From positions 1 to 6,064 of the forward strand of contig CANNLO010000295.1 in assembly GCA_947505055.1 (NCBI GenBank): a stretch of DNA of 6,064 nucleotides. The letters are read 5' to 3'. Positions within the stretch are counted from its first letter, which is position 1; every line of letters begins with the position of its first letter. Origin of the DNA: Methylococcaceae bacterium (GTDB taxonomy: Bacteria > Pseudomonadota > Gammaproteobacteria > Methylococcales > Methylomonadaceae). Below the pieces are notes generated by a model, which was not told where the DNA came from, did no database searches, and saw only the letters and a list, made by a program, of their open reading frames with translations. Shown here piece by piece: positions 1-5,410 of this stretch. The position numbers and the translations under genes are program-made.

Positions 1-116
1 ACCCAGCTTTTGCCAGGTTTAGCACCGGGTATATCGCCTACCTTGGCTTTACCTTGAAGCGTAACTGGATGCATCTTTAAAAATGCAGCGGCTTCCCTTA
101 AATTTAAGGTTTTCAT
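1..116 (-). CDS. Excisionase/AlpA-like HTH protein, N-terminal part (cut by window edge)
   Basis: Thirty-eight codons are visible before the window edge, beginning MKTLNLREAAAFLKMHPVT. The pattern L-x-x-A-A-x-F-L-x-(M/V)-x-x-x-T-L followed by a short basic wing-like stretch (GDIPGAKPGKSW) is the usual shape of the MerR-like helix-turn-helix of the HTH_17/excisionase/AlpA group, small DNA-binding proteins that control excision or prophage genes. The recognition helix would be near residues 16-24. The ATG overlaps the stop of the preceding minus-strand gene as ATGA (113-116), and no good Shine-Dalgarno stands before it, so translation is probably coupled to the upstream gene. It appears to be the last visible gene of the polymerase operon. 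An excisionase role is inferred from the domain and context; it could equally be a transcriptional regulator. Confidence 0.72.
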   Translation of the reverse strand, partial: MKTLNLREAAAFLKMHPVTLQGKAKVGDIPGAKPGKSW

Positions 117-448
117 ACTGTAGTAGATACCTGACTAAGCACGGTGATTATAGGATTTTTCCCAACAGTCGCTTCAATATGGATTAAGCCAGCCCTTTTG
201 AGTTCGTCTAAAGCGCGATATTTTGAATAACGACTAATCCCAAACAGATCTAGGGTGGCTTTAGTTAACTTGACTGTCGGTGAATTGGTTAAGCCCACTA
301 AATACCAAATCGCCGTACCCACATGCCAAGCACTGCCAGATAGTTGTATGGCAATACTAATCCAGTTAAGAGGAATGGGTCCTTTTAAAAACTTTTCATT
401 GCCCTGATGCCTTGGAATTGTAGGACATGTTGGTTTGTCAGAGTTCAT
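113..448 (-). CDS. Small winged-helix-like DNA-binding protein, 111 aa
   Basis: A small protein whose C-terminal half resembles a winged helix-turn-helix. Residues 59-87 (VKLTKATLDLFGISRYSKYR then ALDELKRAG) read as helix, turn and recognition helix. Residues 88-103 (LIHIEATVGKNPIITV) read as the two-stranded wing. The middle part, residues 41-52, has a W-H-V-G-x-A-I-W-Y-L-x-G pattern that I associate with small HTH proteins of proteobacterial mobile elements. An in-frame GTG at 460 would add four residues. I prefer the ATG at 448 because a GGGA lies about 7 nt upstream of it while the GTG has no ribosome site. It lies 53 nt after the polymerase stop and overlaps the next gene by ATGA, so it belongs to the same operon. 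A role as operon regulator or replication accessory is inference; no partner is visible. Confidence 0.8.
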   Translation of the reverse strand: MNSDKPTCPTIPRHQGNEKFLKGPIPLNWISIAIQLSGSAWHVGTAIWYLVGLTNSPTVKLTKATLDLFGISRYSKYRALDELKRAGLIHIEATVGKNPIITVLSQVSTTV

Positions 449-501
449 TACGGTTCCCACTCATAAAGATACCAACTGGGTGATAGTAGTATTCATATTA
501 T

Positions 502-2322
502 TTAAGATTCTTTTATAAGACAAGAAGATGCGACGAGTGTGCGTGGGCGCACAGGTTTGAGTGCGCCTGCGCACAGGTCAGTGTGCACAGACGCACAGGT
601 CGGCTGCTCGAACTGATGTAAAATACCTGTTAATGTCTCCCACATTTTGACGCCACGCTCATCGCTATAGCGATTGGGATAACGAATCACATCGGCATCT
701 GAATTTAATCTAAAGCCATCCAAGACAATGTCACTAGCATCAGCCATGATGGCTTTGGTCTGTTCAATGATTTGATCTAACTGATCTAACGGCGCTTCAA
801 TTAAAATCGCGTCATGCACCGGCGCACAGACGGTAATGCCAGCCTCTGTGGCCATACAGCATGCTAAACACAACATTTCAGCACCATTGCCCTGCATCAG
901 AAAATTACGCAGGAAACGTGGATTGGGGTCTCGTCCTGCCTGTACGGTCCAACCGAATATCGTCCACAGTTTATTGTGCAACATGGCGTAATCGACAGCA
1001 GCATCCGACCATTTCCAGAACACTCGATAAGTCTCCTGATGCAAGCGCAGTAATTCTTTTGCACGTATCACTGGTTGACCAATACGGAGTGCCAATGATT
1101 CTGGACCCATACCGTAAAGAACGGCGAGCACGCAGGCTTTAAATTGCTCGCGTTCCGATTTATGGGATTTTTTGGTTGCAGTTACCGGAATGGCTCCAGC
1201 TTGGATGGCAAAAGCCAAATAAGGGTCTCCAGATGAATAGGCTTCCTTCATCAAAGGATCCCCAGACAATGCGGCTGCAATTCCAAATTCCTGCTGACTC
1301 CAGTCAATGTAAGCAATGCCGTGGCCTGCCCGTGGCTTAATGAGGCCACGTAACCAAACGGCTGTCCCAAAAACGAAGCGAGTATTGCTGGGTTGATTTC
1401 GCCCTGTACGGGCGCGAAAAGCGGACAGTAGGGTGCGATTTCTACCGTCAGCCCCCACCGCCAGTTCAGCGAGGCGCATTTGCGACAAAGTGACTCGCAA
1501 TTCTCTTAGTGGAGCCAAAATAGGGTAACTCTGCGCCATGGCCTTGAAGGTGGCATCGTCCAAGGCTAAATTGCCGCTGGGTAATTGCGGCCATGGAATA
1601 GCGTGTGAAACTAACCACTCAGAAAATCGGGCCGTTTTGAAAGAATGACCTTCATAGACCTCATAGTCCTGATCTATTTTTCTGATTAGAGTTTCTTGAA
1701 GGGCAGACCATGAGGCTCGTAAGCGTTCTAACATCACTGCGTCAATCGGAATGCCGACATGCTCCATGTGGCCCGCCGCTTTCATATACCGACCACGTAA
1801 CAAAGCCCTAGGTAAATCAAGGTGCGGTAACATCACGGGTAATAACTGTGCTAAGGCCGTGACATCGGATTCACAATAATCGAGCAGTGCTAATTTCTCC
1901 TCAGATGAATAGTCACCGCCACGTATAGCCAGATCGCGCATGGTGGTTTTCTCAGCGCTATCGATGGCATCCAAGCCAAAATAAGTCAGGGCACCTAAAA
2001 GACCTGCGCCACAAGGTAGCGTCAGGCCATTGGTCATAGTCCTAAACTCACAAAACAGATCCAACACATGTACAGGACAAGGCCACCCCAAGGCCAGATG
2101 ACAGCCCATCTCAGCGCTGGCATAGTAAGCCACCAATAAAGACGATTCATCAATGGCATAAGGCGGTGCAGAAAGCCGACCAAGTTCATCCACCCATAAG
2201 CGGATGCACTTGTTTGATAAATATTCTTTTGCCACCAGACAACGCACCTCAGGAACAGCGCCCGAAGGCGCTGAGAATTCAAAGTCCACCAACCAAATTT
2301 CGGTAAATTGATTTATATTCAT
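502..2322 (-). CDS. Family A DNA polymerase with 3'-5' exonuclease, mobile-element type, 606 aa
   Basis: This is a compact DNA polymerase I relative (about 930 aa in E. coli) lacking the 5' nuclease domain. The N-terminal DEDDy proofreading domain has D13/E15 (VDFEF), D88 (LDLFCEFR) and Y149/D153 (YCESD). The polymerase domain has R305-TGR (306-308), motif A at 339-346 (IDWSQQEF, catalytic D340), the O helix at 391-404 with R391, K395 and Y403-G404, N473/Q477 (NFLMQG), and motif C at 502-505 (VHDA, catalytic D504). Two sites differ from Klenow: the O-helix Phe is L399 and the Glu after the motif C Asp is A505; both metal-binding aspartates remain. Conserved-looking sequence ends near residue 570. 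The last ~36 residues are largely encoded by the 22-bp repeat array. The start follows GAGGTG inside the end of the upstream gene, 3 nt away. I infer DNA synthesis for the element's own replication or repair; the host polA would be much longer. Confidence 0.95.
   Translation of the reverse strand: MNINQFTEIWLVDFEFSAPSGAVPEVRCLVAKEYLSNKCIRLWVDELGRLSAPPYAIDESSLLVAYYASAEMGCHLALGWPCPVHVLDLFCEFRTMTNGLTLPCGAGLLGALTYFGLDAIDSAEKTTMRDLAIRGGDYSSEEKLALLDYCESDVTALAQLLPVMLPHLDLPRALLRGRYMKAAGHMEHVGIPIDAVMLERLRASWSALQETLIRKIDQDYEVYEGHSFKTARFSEWLVSHAIPWPQLPSGNLALDDATFKAMAQSYPILAPLRELRVTLSQMRLAELAVGADGRNRTLLSAFRARTGRNQPSNTRFVFGTAVWLRGLIKPRAGHGIAYIDWSQQEFGIAAALSGDPLMKEAYSSGDPYLAFAIQAGAIPVTATKKSHKSEREQFKACVLAVLYGMGPESLALRIGQPVIRAKELLRLHQETYRVFWKWSDAAVDYAMLHNKLWTIFGWTVQAGRDPNPRFLRNFLMQGNGAEMLCLACCMATEAGITVCAPVHDAILIEAPLDQLDQIIEQTKAIMADASDIVLDGFRLNSDADVIRYPNRYSDERGVKMWETLTGILHQFEQPTCASVHTDLCAGALKPVRPRTLVASSCLIKES
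537..600. repeat. Three tandem 22-bp hairpin-forming repeats in the polymerase 3' end
   Basis: Units begin at 537, 559 and 581, exactly 22 bp apart. All share CGCACAGGT (548-556, 570-578, 592-600), and the first two carry a perfect inverted repeat GTGCG-N4-CGCAC (539-552 and 561-574). The third has one stem mismatch (GTGCA-CAGA-CGCAC). The spacers TGGG, CCTG and CAGA differ. Because 22 is not a multiple of three, each unit is translated in a different frame; three units together (66 bp) keep the frame. They encode polymerase residues about 575-596, beyond the conserved domain. The period and inner dyad are compatible with iteron-like protein binding sites, a REP-like hairpin cluster, or a recently expanded minisatellite; the sequence alone does not decide. 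Confidence 0.88.
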
Positions 2323-2325
2323 TTC

Positions 2326-2970
2326 TTACACCTCGCCACGTAAACGACGCAGGACTGGATGATCTAGATCCTCTATTTCTTTCCCTTTAAATGCCGTTTT
2401 TAGAATAGTGGTGAAATTAATAGCCGGCCATTCAGGATCCGGCAAATCTCCAGAGGCTAAAAAAACTTCGTAGGCGCCTAAGTTCATGTTCGAGCCAACG
2501 CGAATCCAACGGTTCTCTGCCCTGCGCGCAGCGTCCAATGCTGATGTATGCCATGAATTCGGTTTACCATCTTCACAAGGGAGGCGGACCGGCCAAATAA
2601 ATAAAACTTGTTGCCGATTTATGGCGGTCAATAAAGCTAAAGGAATCAATTCAGCGATTAATTCTGGCCACAAATGAGACGCAACCAAATAGGATTCGCC
2701 CTCTTCTTTCAATTCCAATATCATCGTCTCAAGCCGATAATTAGGATCTGGATGCACTCGCACGAAGTCTTGCTTATTGGGTTTGCGGACGGGGATTGTA
2801 GTTACTAATTTTTTGCCCCCTGTAGCTCCTACGAAGTTTTGAGATAAGCGGAGCAGGGAGGGGTCGAAAGGACTTAGTATGGGTTTTTCAATATCCACTG
2901 GATTTGAAATTTCGCTCGCTGCTTCAACGTTTTGTTGGCATTTGTCGTCGGTGATGTTGTTGCTTGTCAT
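2326..2970 (-). CDS. Conserved protein of unknown function upstream of the element DNA polymerase, 214 aa
   Basis: I recognise the pattern of this protein as a family found with compact family A polymerases in proteobacterial mobile elements, but I know no function for it. The first ~60 residues look disordered and variable. The conserved-looking part starts at KQDFVRVHPDPNYR (66-79) and continues with AINRQQVLFIWPVRLP (116-131), a W-H-x-S segment (140-143), WIRVGSNMNLGAYEV (155-169), PEWP (179-182) and DHPVLRRLRG (203-212). There is no signal peptide, membrane segment or nucleotide-binding motif. The composition suggests a soluble alpha/beta protein. The start is firm: ATG at 2970 follows AGGAGG at the usual distance. 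The stop lies 3 nt before the polymerase start, implying co-expression and possibly a polymerase accessory role (inference from position only). Confidence 0.88.
   Translation of the reverse strand: MTSNNITDDKCQQNVEAASEISNPVDIEKPILSPFDPSLLRLSQNFVGATGGKKLVTTIPVRKPNKQDFVRVHPDPNYRLETMILELKEEGESYLVASHLWPELIAELIPLALLTAINRQQVLFIWPVRLPCEDGKPNSWHTSALDAARRAENRWIRVGSNMNLGAYEVFLASGDLPDPEWPAINFTTILKTAFKGKEIEDLDHPVLRRLRGEV
2330..2335 (-). promoter_or_regulatory. Ribosome binding site of the polymerase gene
   Basis: On the minus strand GAGGTG stands 7 nt before the polymerase ATG (2320-2322), inside the final codons of the 214-aa protein gene. It fixes the polymerase start and suggests that ribosomes finishing the upstream gene re-initiate here. 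Confidence 0.7.
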
Positions 2971-2975
2971 TGTAG

Positions 2976-2982
2976 TCCTCCT
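2976..2982 (-). promoter_or_regulatory. Strong ribosome binding site of the operon's first gene
   Basis: AGGAGGA on the minus strand lies 5 nt before the ATG at 2968-2970, the best Shine-Dalgarno in the window. It is only 9 nt beyond the U-run of the leader terminator, so no promoter fits between the two. Transcripts that reach this site must have passed through the hairpin. Confidence 0.85.
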
Positions 2983-2991
2983 AAAAATTTC

Positions 2992-3042
2992 AAAAAAAAA
3001 CCCCCAACTGCTGTGACCTGGCTAGGCTGCAGTTGGAGGTTT
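2992..3042 (-). terminator. Intrinsic terminator in the operon leader (likely attenuator)
   Basis: In minus-strand RNA the arm AAACCUCCAACUGC (3042-3029) pairs with GCAGUUGGGGGUUU (3011-2998). This gives 14 continuous base pairs with one U-G wobble, closing a 17-nt loop and followed by U9 overlapping the stem foot (3000-2992). In plus-strand RNA the same stem would carry an A-C mismatch and no U-run, so it is oriented for minus-strand transcription. It could end the transcript of the 3153-4313 gene. Because it directly precedes the ribosome site of the next co-directional gene, it would also act as an attenuator for any operon promoter in 3043-3152. Confidence 0.85.
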
Positions 3043-3046
3043 AGCT

Positions 3047-3065
3047 ATTCATCTTAAAGATGAAT
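3047..3065. promoter_or_regulatory. 19-bp near-perfect palindrome, candidate operator or leader hairpin
   Basis: ATTCATCTT (3047-3055) and AAGATGAAT (3057-3065) are exact inverted repeats around a single central A. The 9-bp arms and odd-length dyad are typical of a site for a dimeric HTH repressor. In RNA it would form a short hairpin just ahead of the terminator stem. The minus strand contains TAAGAT here, a possible -10 element, but no convincing -35 box is found 16-18 bp before it. Confidence 0.5.
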
Positions 3066-3083
3066 TAGGTACCCATAATTTTT

Positions 3084-3091
3084 GCCAGGTC
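3084..3091 (-). promoter_or_regulatory. Segment complementary to the terminator loop (possible pseudoknot partner)
   Basis: In minus-strand RNA this reads GACCUGGC. The loop of the downstream terminator contains GCCAGGUC (3022-3015), its exact 8-nt complement. Pairing would enclose the 19-bp palindrome and the terminator's 5' arm in an H-type pseudoknot-like fold. The complementarity is seen directly; the fold and any effect on termination are inferred. Confidence 0.4.
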
Positions 3092-3108
3092 GGGATTACT
3101 GACTTGGC

Positions 3109-3147
3109 GCGATTATTTAGGGCGCAATGCGATTTTTAGGGGGCGCA
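3109..3147. repeat. Two imperfect 18-19 bp direct repeats, 20 bp apart
   Basis: GCGATTATTTAGGGCGCA (3109-3126) and GCGATTTTTAGGGGGCGCA (3129-3147) share their ends and differ by small changes in the middle. The 20-bp spacing puts them on the same DNA face, about two helical turns apart, as expected for tandem regulator sites. They lie just downstream of the stop of the winged-helix gene and at the far end of the operon leader. They could be an operator or the remains of a local duplication. Confidence 0.5.
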
Positions 3148-3152
3148 GAAAG

Positions 3153-4313
3153 TTAAAAAGGCGAAATAACCCAAATTAAATCTAGAATGTTGTGATATTC
3201 GCAAAACATACCTGTTTTAAGTGTTGTTTGTAGATGTTCTGCAAATTCGGGTGAACTACCATGGATCTTTATAAGATCTACGCGAATGCGTTTTTGTATA
3301 CTTTTGCGTATTTTTTCGAAGAGGTTGTTCGAGGTTCGACTTTTACCCCCCAAACCCATATTGGCAGACAGGTAAGTAATAATGCGATCCTTATCGGTTT
3401 CGAGGCGCTCACATTCCTCGAAGTCGCCGAATTCTTTAGCCTCTTCCATTCCGTCATTGAGTTGCTCAATACGAAGACCTAATTCCTCTATGGTTTTTTT
3501 ATCAAGTAGTTCAACATTGTCATCCAAATTACTCAGGCTAAACCCTTCACTAGCTAACACATCTTCAGTCATACATGATAAGGTATCATTGGTCTGTGAA
3601 GTATCTGGTGGGTTAACGGCACGAAACAATTCCGAAACATGGATGCTTTTATTTTGATTCTGAATCAGATAGGCAATATAACGAATACCTTTTGTATTTC
3701 TTAAATTAACTGTTTTTTGATTAAAGGTGATTTCGCAGTATTCACCCTTTAATAAAAACCGATTGGCCGGCTGTATTTGATTATTGTCATCCTGATTGAC
3801 GTTATTATTACGAGCGCGAATTTGAAGTCCGTTTTCGACGACATCAAGTAAATATAATTTATACCAAATTAAGGCTTGAACTTGTGTCGCAACTATCCAT
3901 CTTTTGGAAAAATAATCGTTTAGGGTTAAGTCGTCTTGTTCTGAATTCAAATAACGCTGAGTCTCCTCTATGGAAATAAAGCAGTCCCAACGTCCGGTAA
4001 CAAGGGCTTGGTTGCAAAAAGGAATTTGTACCAAGTCTAAATCGTCAAGATAACCTGTAAAAAAATCACATTCCCCCGTTTCTAATAGTAAATTAATTTT
4101 GTCAATTTCTAGCCGCGCGCATTCACGGGGGGCCACCGACTTTATTAACCTGCAATAGCCATACCCTTTGATATCGATATATTTACTATCGGCTGTTAAT
4201 TCCCACAGATGAATAGCCTCAAGTTGGGCAGGGTCATCAGGGACTTGCATGTTATGAAAAACTGAAGGGTGGTCAAGATGATGGGTAGTGGTATAAACAG
4301 ATTGACTTGGCAT
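3153..4313 (-). CDS. Winged-helix and coiled-coil protein of a conserved, functionally uncharacterised family, 386 aa
   Basis: Residues 1-175 are unrecognised and mixed in character. Residues 186-234 (LLKGEYCEITFNQKTVNLR, then NTKGIRYIAYLIQNQNKSIH) match the pattern of an OmpR-like winged-helix segment (G-x-Y-x-x-I-x-F-x-x-x-T-V-x-L-R-x-x-K-G-x-R-Y-x-A-x-L) seen in regulator-like proteins. Residues ~269-317 are a charged heptad-like coiled coil. They lead to MGLGGKSR (319-326) and a helical region ending TGMFCEYHN (367-375), resembling the 'GLGG-R ... TG-F-C-Y' C-terminus of the same family. Function is unknown; DNA binding is inferred. An upstream in-frame GTG (4412) and ATG (4355) lack ribosome sites. 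ATG 4313 has a weak GAGAAA and starts sequence of normal composition. The gene is AT-richer than the polymerase operon, suggesting separate origin. It is divergent from the plus-strand pair. Confidence 0.82.
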   Translation of the reverse strand: MPSQSVYTTTHHLDHPSVFHNMQVPDDPAQLEAIHLWELTADSKYIDIKGYGYCRLIKSVAPRECARLEIDKINLLLETGECDFFTGYLDDLDLVQIPFCNQALVTGRWDCFISIEETQRYLNSEQDDLTLNDYFSKRWIVATQVQALIWYKLYLLDVVENGLQIRARNNNVNQDDNNQIQPANRFLLKGEYCEITFNQKTVNLRNTKGIRYIAYLIQNQNKSIHVSELFRAVNPPDTSQTNDTLSCMTEDVLASEGFSLSNLDDNVELLDKKTIEELGLRIEQLNDGMEEAKEFGDFEECERLETDKDRIITYLSANMGLGGKSRTSNNLFEKIRKSIQKRIRVDLIKIHGSSPEFAEHLQTTLKTGMFCEYHNILDLIWVISPF

Positions 4314-4544
4314 AGATTTTCTCAAATTGTTGAGTAAGTTTATTACTGGGAGCATACAAGACAAGTTAAAGAAATGAAGCCCTTGTCTGATTGAAATAAC
4401 TATAGTCAGCACTCTGAAAATTATAATGGCGGTCGATAAAAAAAATTCGGTAGTATTTTTGCGCTAGGAAAGAGTAGGGTATTGTTGCTTGAAAAGGATT
4501 AAAATAGTCGGTAACTATCTGATAAAGCAGAAGGAAAACAGAAA
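4314..4544. promoter_or_regulatory. Divergent intergenic region with candidate promoters
   Basis: This 231-bp AT-rich stretch must carry promoters for both the minus-strand winged-helix gene and the plus-strand pair. For the plus strand, TAAAAT (4500-4505) is a fair -10 about 40 nt before the start codon, without a clear -35. For the minus strand, TATAAT can be read at 4425-4420 within ATTATAAT, again without a clear -35. ATAGT-N5-ACTAT (4504-4518) overlaps the plus-strand -10 candidate, and the palindrome ACTATAGT (4399-4406) lies downstream of the minus-strand one. Shared half-sites hint at one regulator, but 5-bp arms are weak evidence. Confidence 0.35.
4529..4535 (+). promoter_or_regulatory. 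Ribosome binding site of the DUF5681-like gene
   Basis: AGAAGGA lies 9 nt before the ATG at 4545 and supports that start; no competing start codon lies nearby in frame. Confidence 0.6.
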
Positions 4545-4952
4545 ATGCCCACTCAAAAATTTAAACCTGGTATATCTGGTAATCTTAAAGGCAGGCCACC
4601 GGGTCGAACACCTGGCGCGCAACTTCGCAAGGCAATAGAGTTAAAAGCAGATGATATTTTACAATCGGTTATTGATGCCGCTATTGGTGGAGATATGACG
4701 GCCTGTAAAATGCTGCTAGATCGAATTACCCCGACTCTGAAAGCACAGGCTTTGGCCATAAACTTACCCCTAAAAGCAACATTACCTGATCAAGGTGCCG
4801 AAATTATTAACGCCACCATGACAGGTGCAATTGCACCCGATATTGCTTCCACACTGATCACCGCTTTAACCAATCAAGGTCGACTAGTTGAATTACAGGA
4901 ATTAACAGAACGGCTCATACGGATTGAAAAACAATTGGAGGTTCGACTATGA
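4545..4952 (+). CDS. DUF5681-like small protein, 135 aa
   Basis: The N-terminus KFKPGISGNLKGRPPGRTPG (residues 5-24) is the signature of DUF5681, a short basic Gly/Pro-rich motif common at the start of small proteins in prophages and integrated elements. Residues 25-65 form predicted helices with an A-A-I-G-G-D-x-x-A-C-K-x-L-L-D-R-I pattern typical of the family's helical part. Residues 112-135 form an amphipathic, possibly coiled-coil helix (LVELQELTERLIRIEKQLEV). There is no signal peptide or membrane segment. The biochemical role of the family is not established; the basic motif suggests nucleic-acid contact (inference). Its stop overlaps the next gene's start as ATGA, so the two are translated together. 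The ribosome site at 4529-4535 fixes the start. Confidence 0.85.
   Translation: MPTQKFKPGISGNLKGRPPGRTPGAQLRKAIELKADDILQSVIDAAIGGDMTACKMLLDRITPTLKAQALAINLPLKATLPDQGAEIINATMTGAIAPDIASTLITALTNQGRLVELQELTERLIRIEKQLEVRL
4937..4941 (+). promoter_or_regulatory. Ribosome binding site of the 153-aa protein gene
   Basis: GGAGG lies 7 nt before the ATG at 4949, within the last codons of the DUF5681-like gene. With the ATGA overlap this indicates both independent and coupled initiation. Confidence 0.75.
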
Positions 4953-5410
4953 AAAGATCTCAGATCACAAAAATGTATTCCCAATTAAGTCCGCAAGAAA
5001 ATGGTAATTTGGCCTTCGAGGCCCTGATGCAAAGAGATATCCATGAGGTTGAGGTTATTGATAGAGCAGTTAAACAGCAGTTATATCAAATGCCTGATAT
5101 ACGCTATCGAAACAGGTCACAACACCTTATCCATTTCAGTCTCTATTACGGCATGATTTACTGGAAAAATCGCACCCGCTCAGCCATGGTTGAGCCTTTA
5201 GGTTTTGCCTCACAAGAGCCTTTCGCTATTGAGCAGGCTAGTATGGAAGTGGCTTTAGTTGAATTTTGTGGGCAACTCAATATTGATGTTAACGCCGTCA
5301 AACAATTGGCTCTTTGCGTTGAAGAGCCGATGATGTCGGATATTTTTTCAACGACCGAAAAGATATCGACTTATCTCGATTTATTTAAGACTTTGGTTGA
5401 ACAAACATAG
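4949..5410 (+). CDS. Unrecognised 153-aa protein, partner of the DUF5681-like gene
   Basis: I do not recognise this protein. It looks soluble and mostly helical, with no signal peptide, membrane helix, zinc-binding cluster or nucleotide-binding motif. Visible features are a Tyr/His/Arg-rich central stretch (residues ~52-76, containing RYRNRSQHLIHFSLYYG) and two acidic helical segments near 95-130 and 134-151. The two cysteines are widely spaced and probably not a metal site. It starts in an ATGA overlap with the DUF5681-like gene behind a good GGAGG, so the two products are made together and may act together, although nothing in the sequence says how. Coding is supported by the ribosome site, the length and the normal composition. 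The stop TAG runs into AGGAG, as if another gene once followed. Confidence 0.8.
   Translation: MKRSQITKMYSQLSPQENGNLAFEALMQRDIHEVEVIDRAVKQQLYQMPDIRYRNRSQHLIHFSLYYGMIYWKNRTRSAMVEPLGFASQEPFAIEQASMEVALVEFCGQLNIDVNAVKQLALCVEEPMMSDIFSTTEKISTYLDLFKTLVEQT

Noticed and set aside
8..18. TTTTGCCAGGT shared with the operon leader at 3080-3090
   Set aside because: An 11-bp match is expected several times by chance in 6 kb, and this copy is within coding sequence.
461..496. Eleven-codon minus-strand leader peptide (ATG at 496) ending in an ATGA overlap just before the 111-aa gene
   Set aside because: No ribosome site, no regulatory codon bias and no hairpin nearby; probably chance.
537..600. The three regularly spaced repeats as a small CRISPR array
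   Set aside because: The period is 22 bp with only ~2-4 variable bases between conserved parts, so there are no spacers, and the units lie inside a coding frame.
861..1142. Plus-strand open frame inside the polymerase gene
   Set aside because: It is antisense to the motif C to O-helix region of the polymerase, whose conservation explains the open frame.
4314..4412. N-terminal extension of the winged-helix protein from GTG 4412, with a hydrophobic stretch resembling a signal peptide
   Set aside because: No ribosome site before the GTG or the ATG at 4355, and the hydrophobic run comes from AT-rich intergenic DNA; ATG 4313 is preferred.
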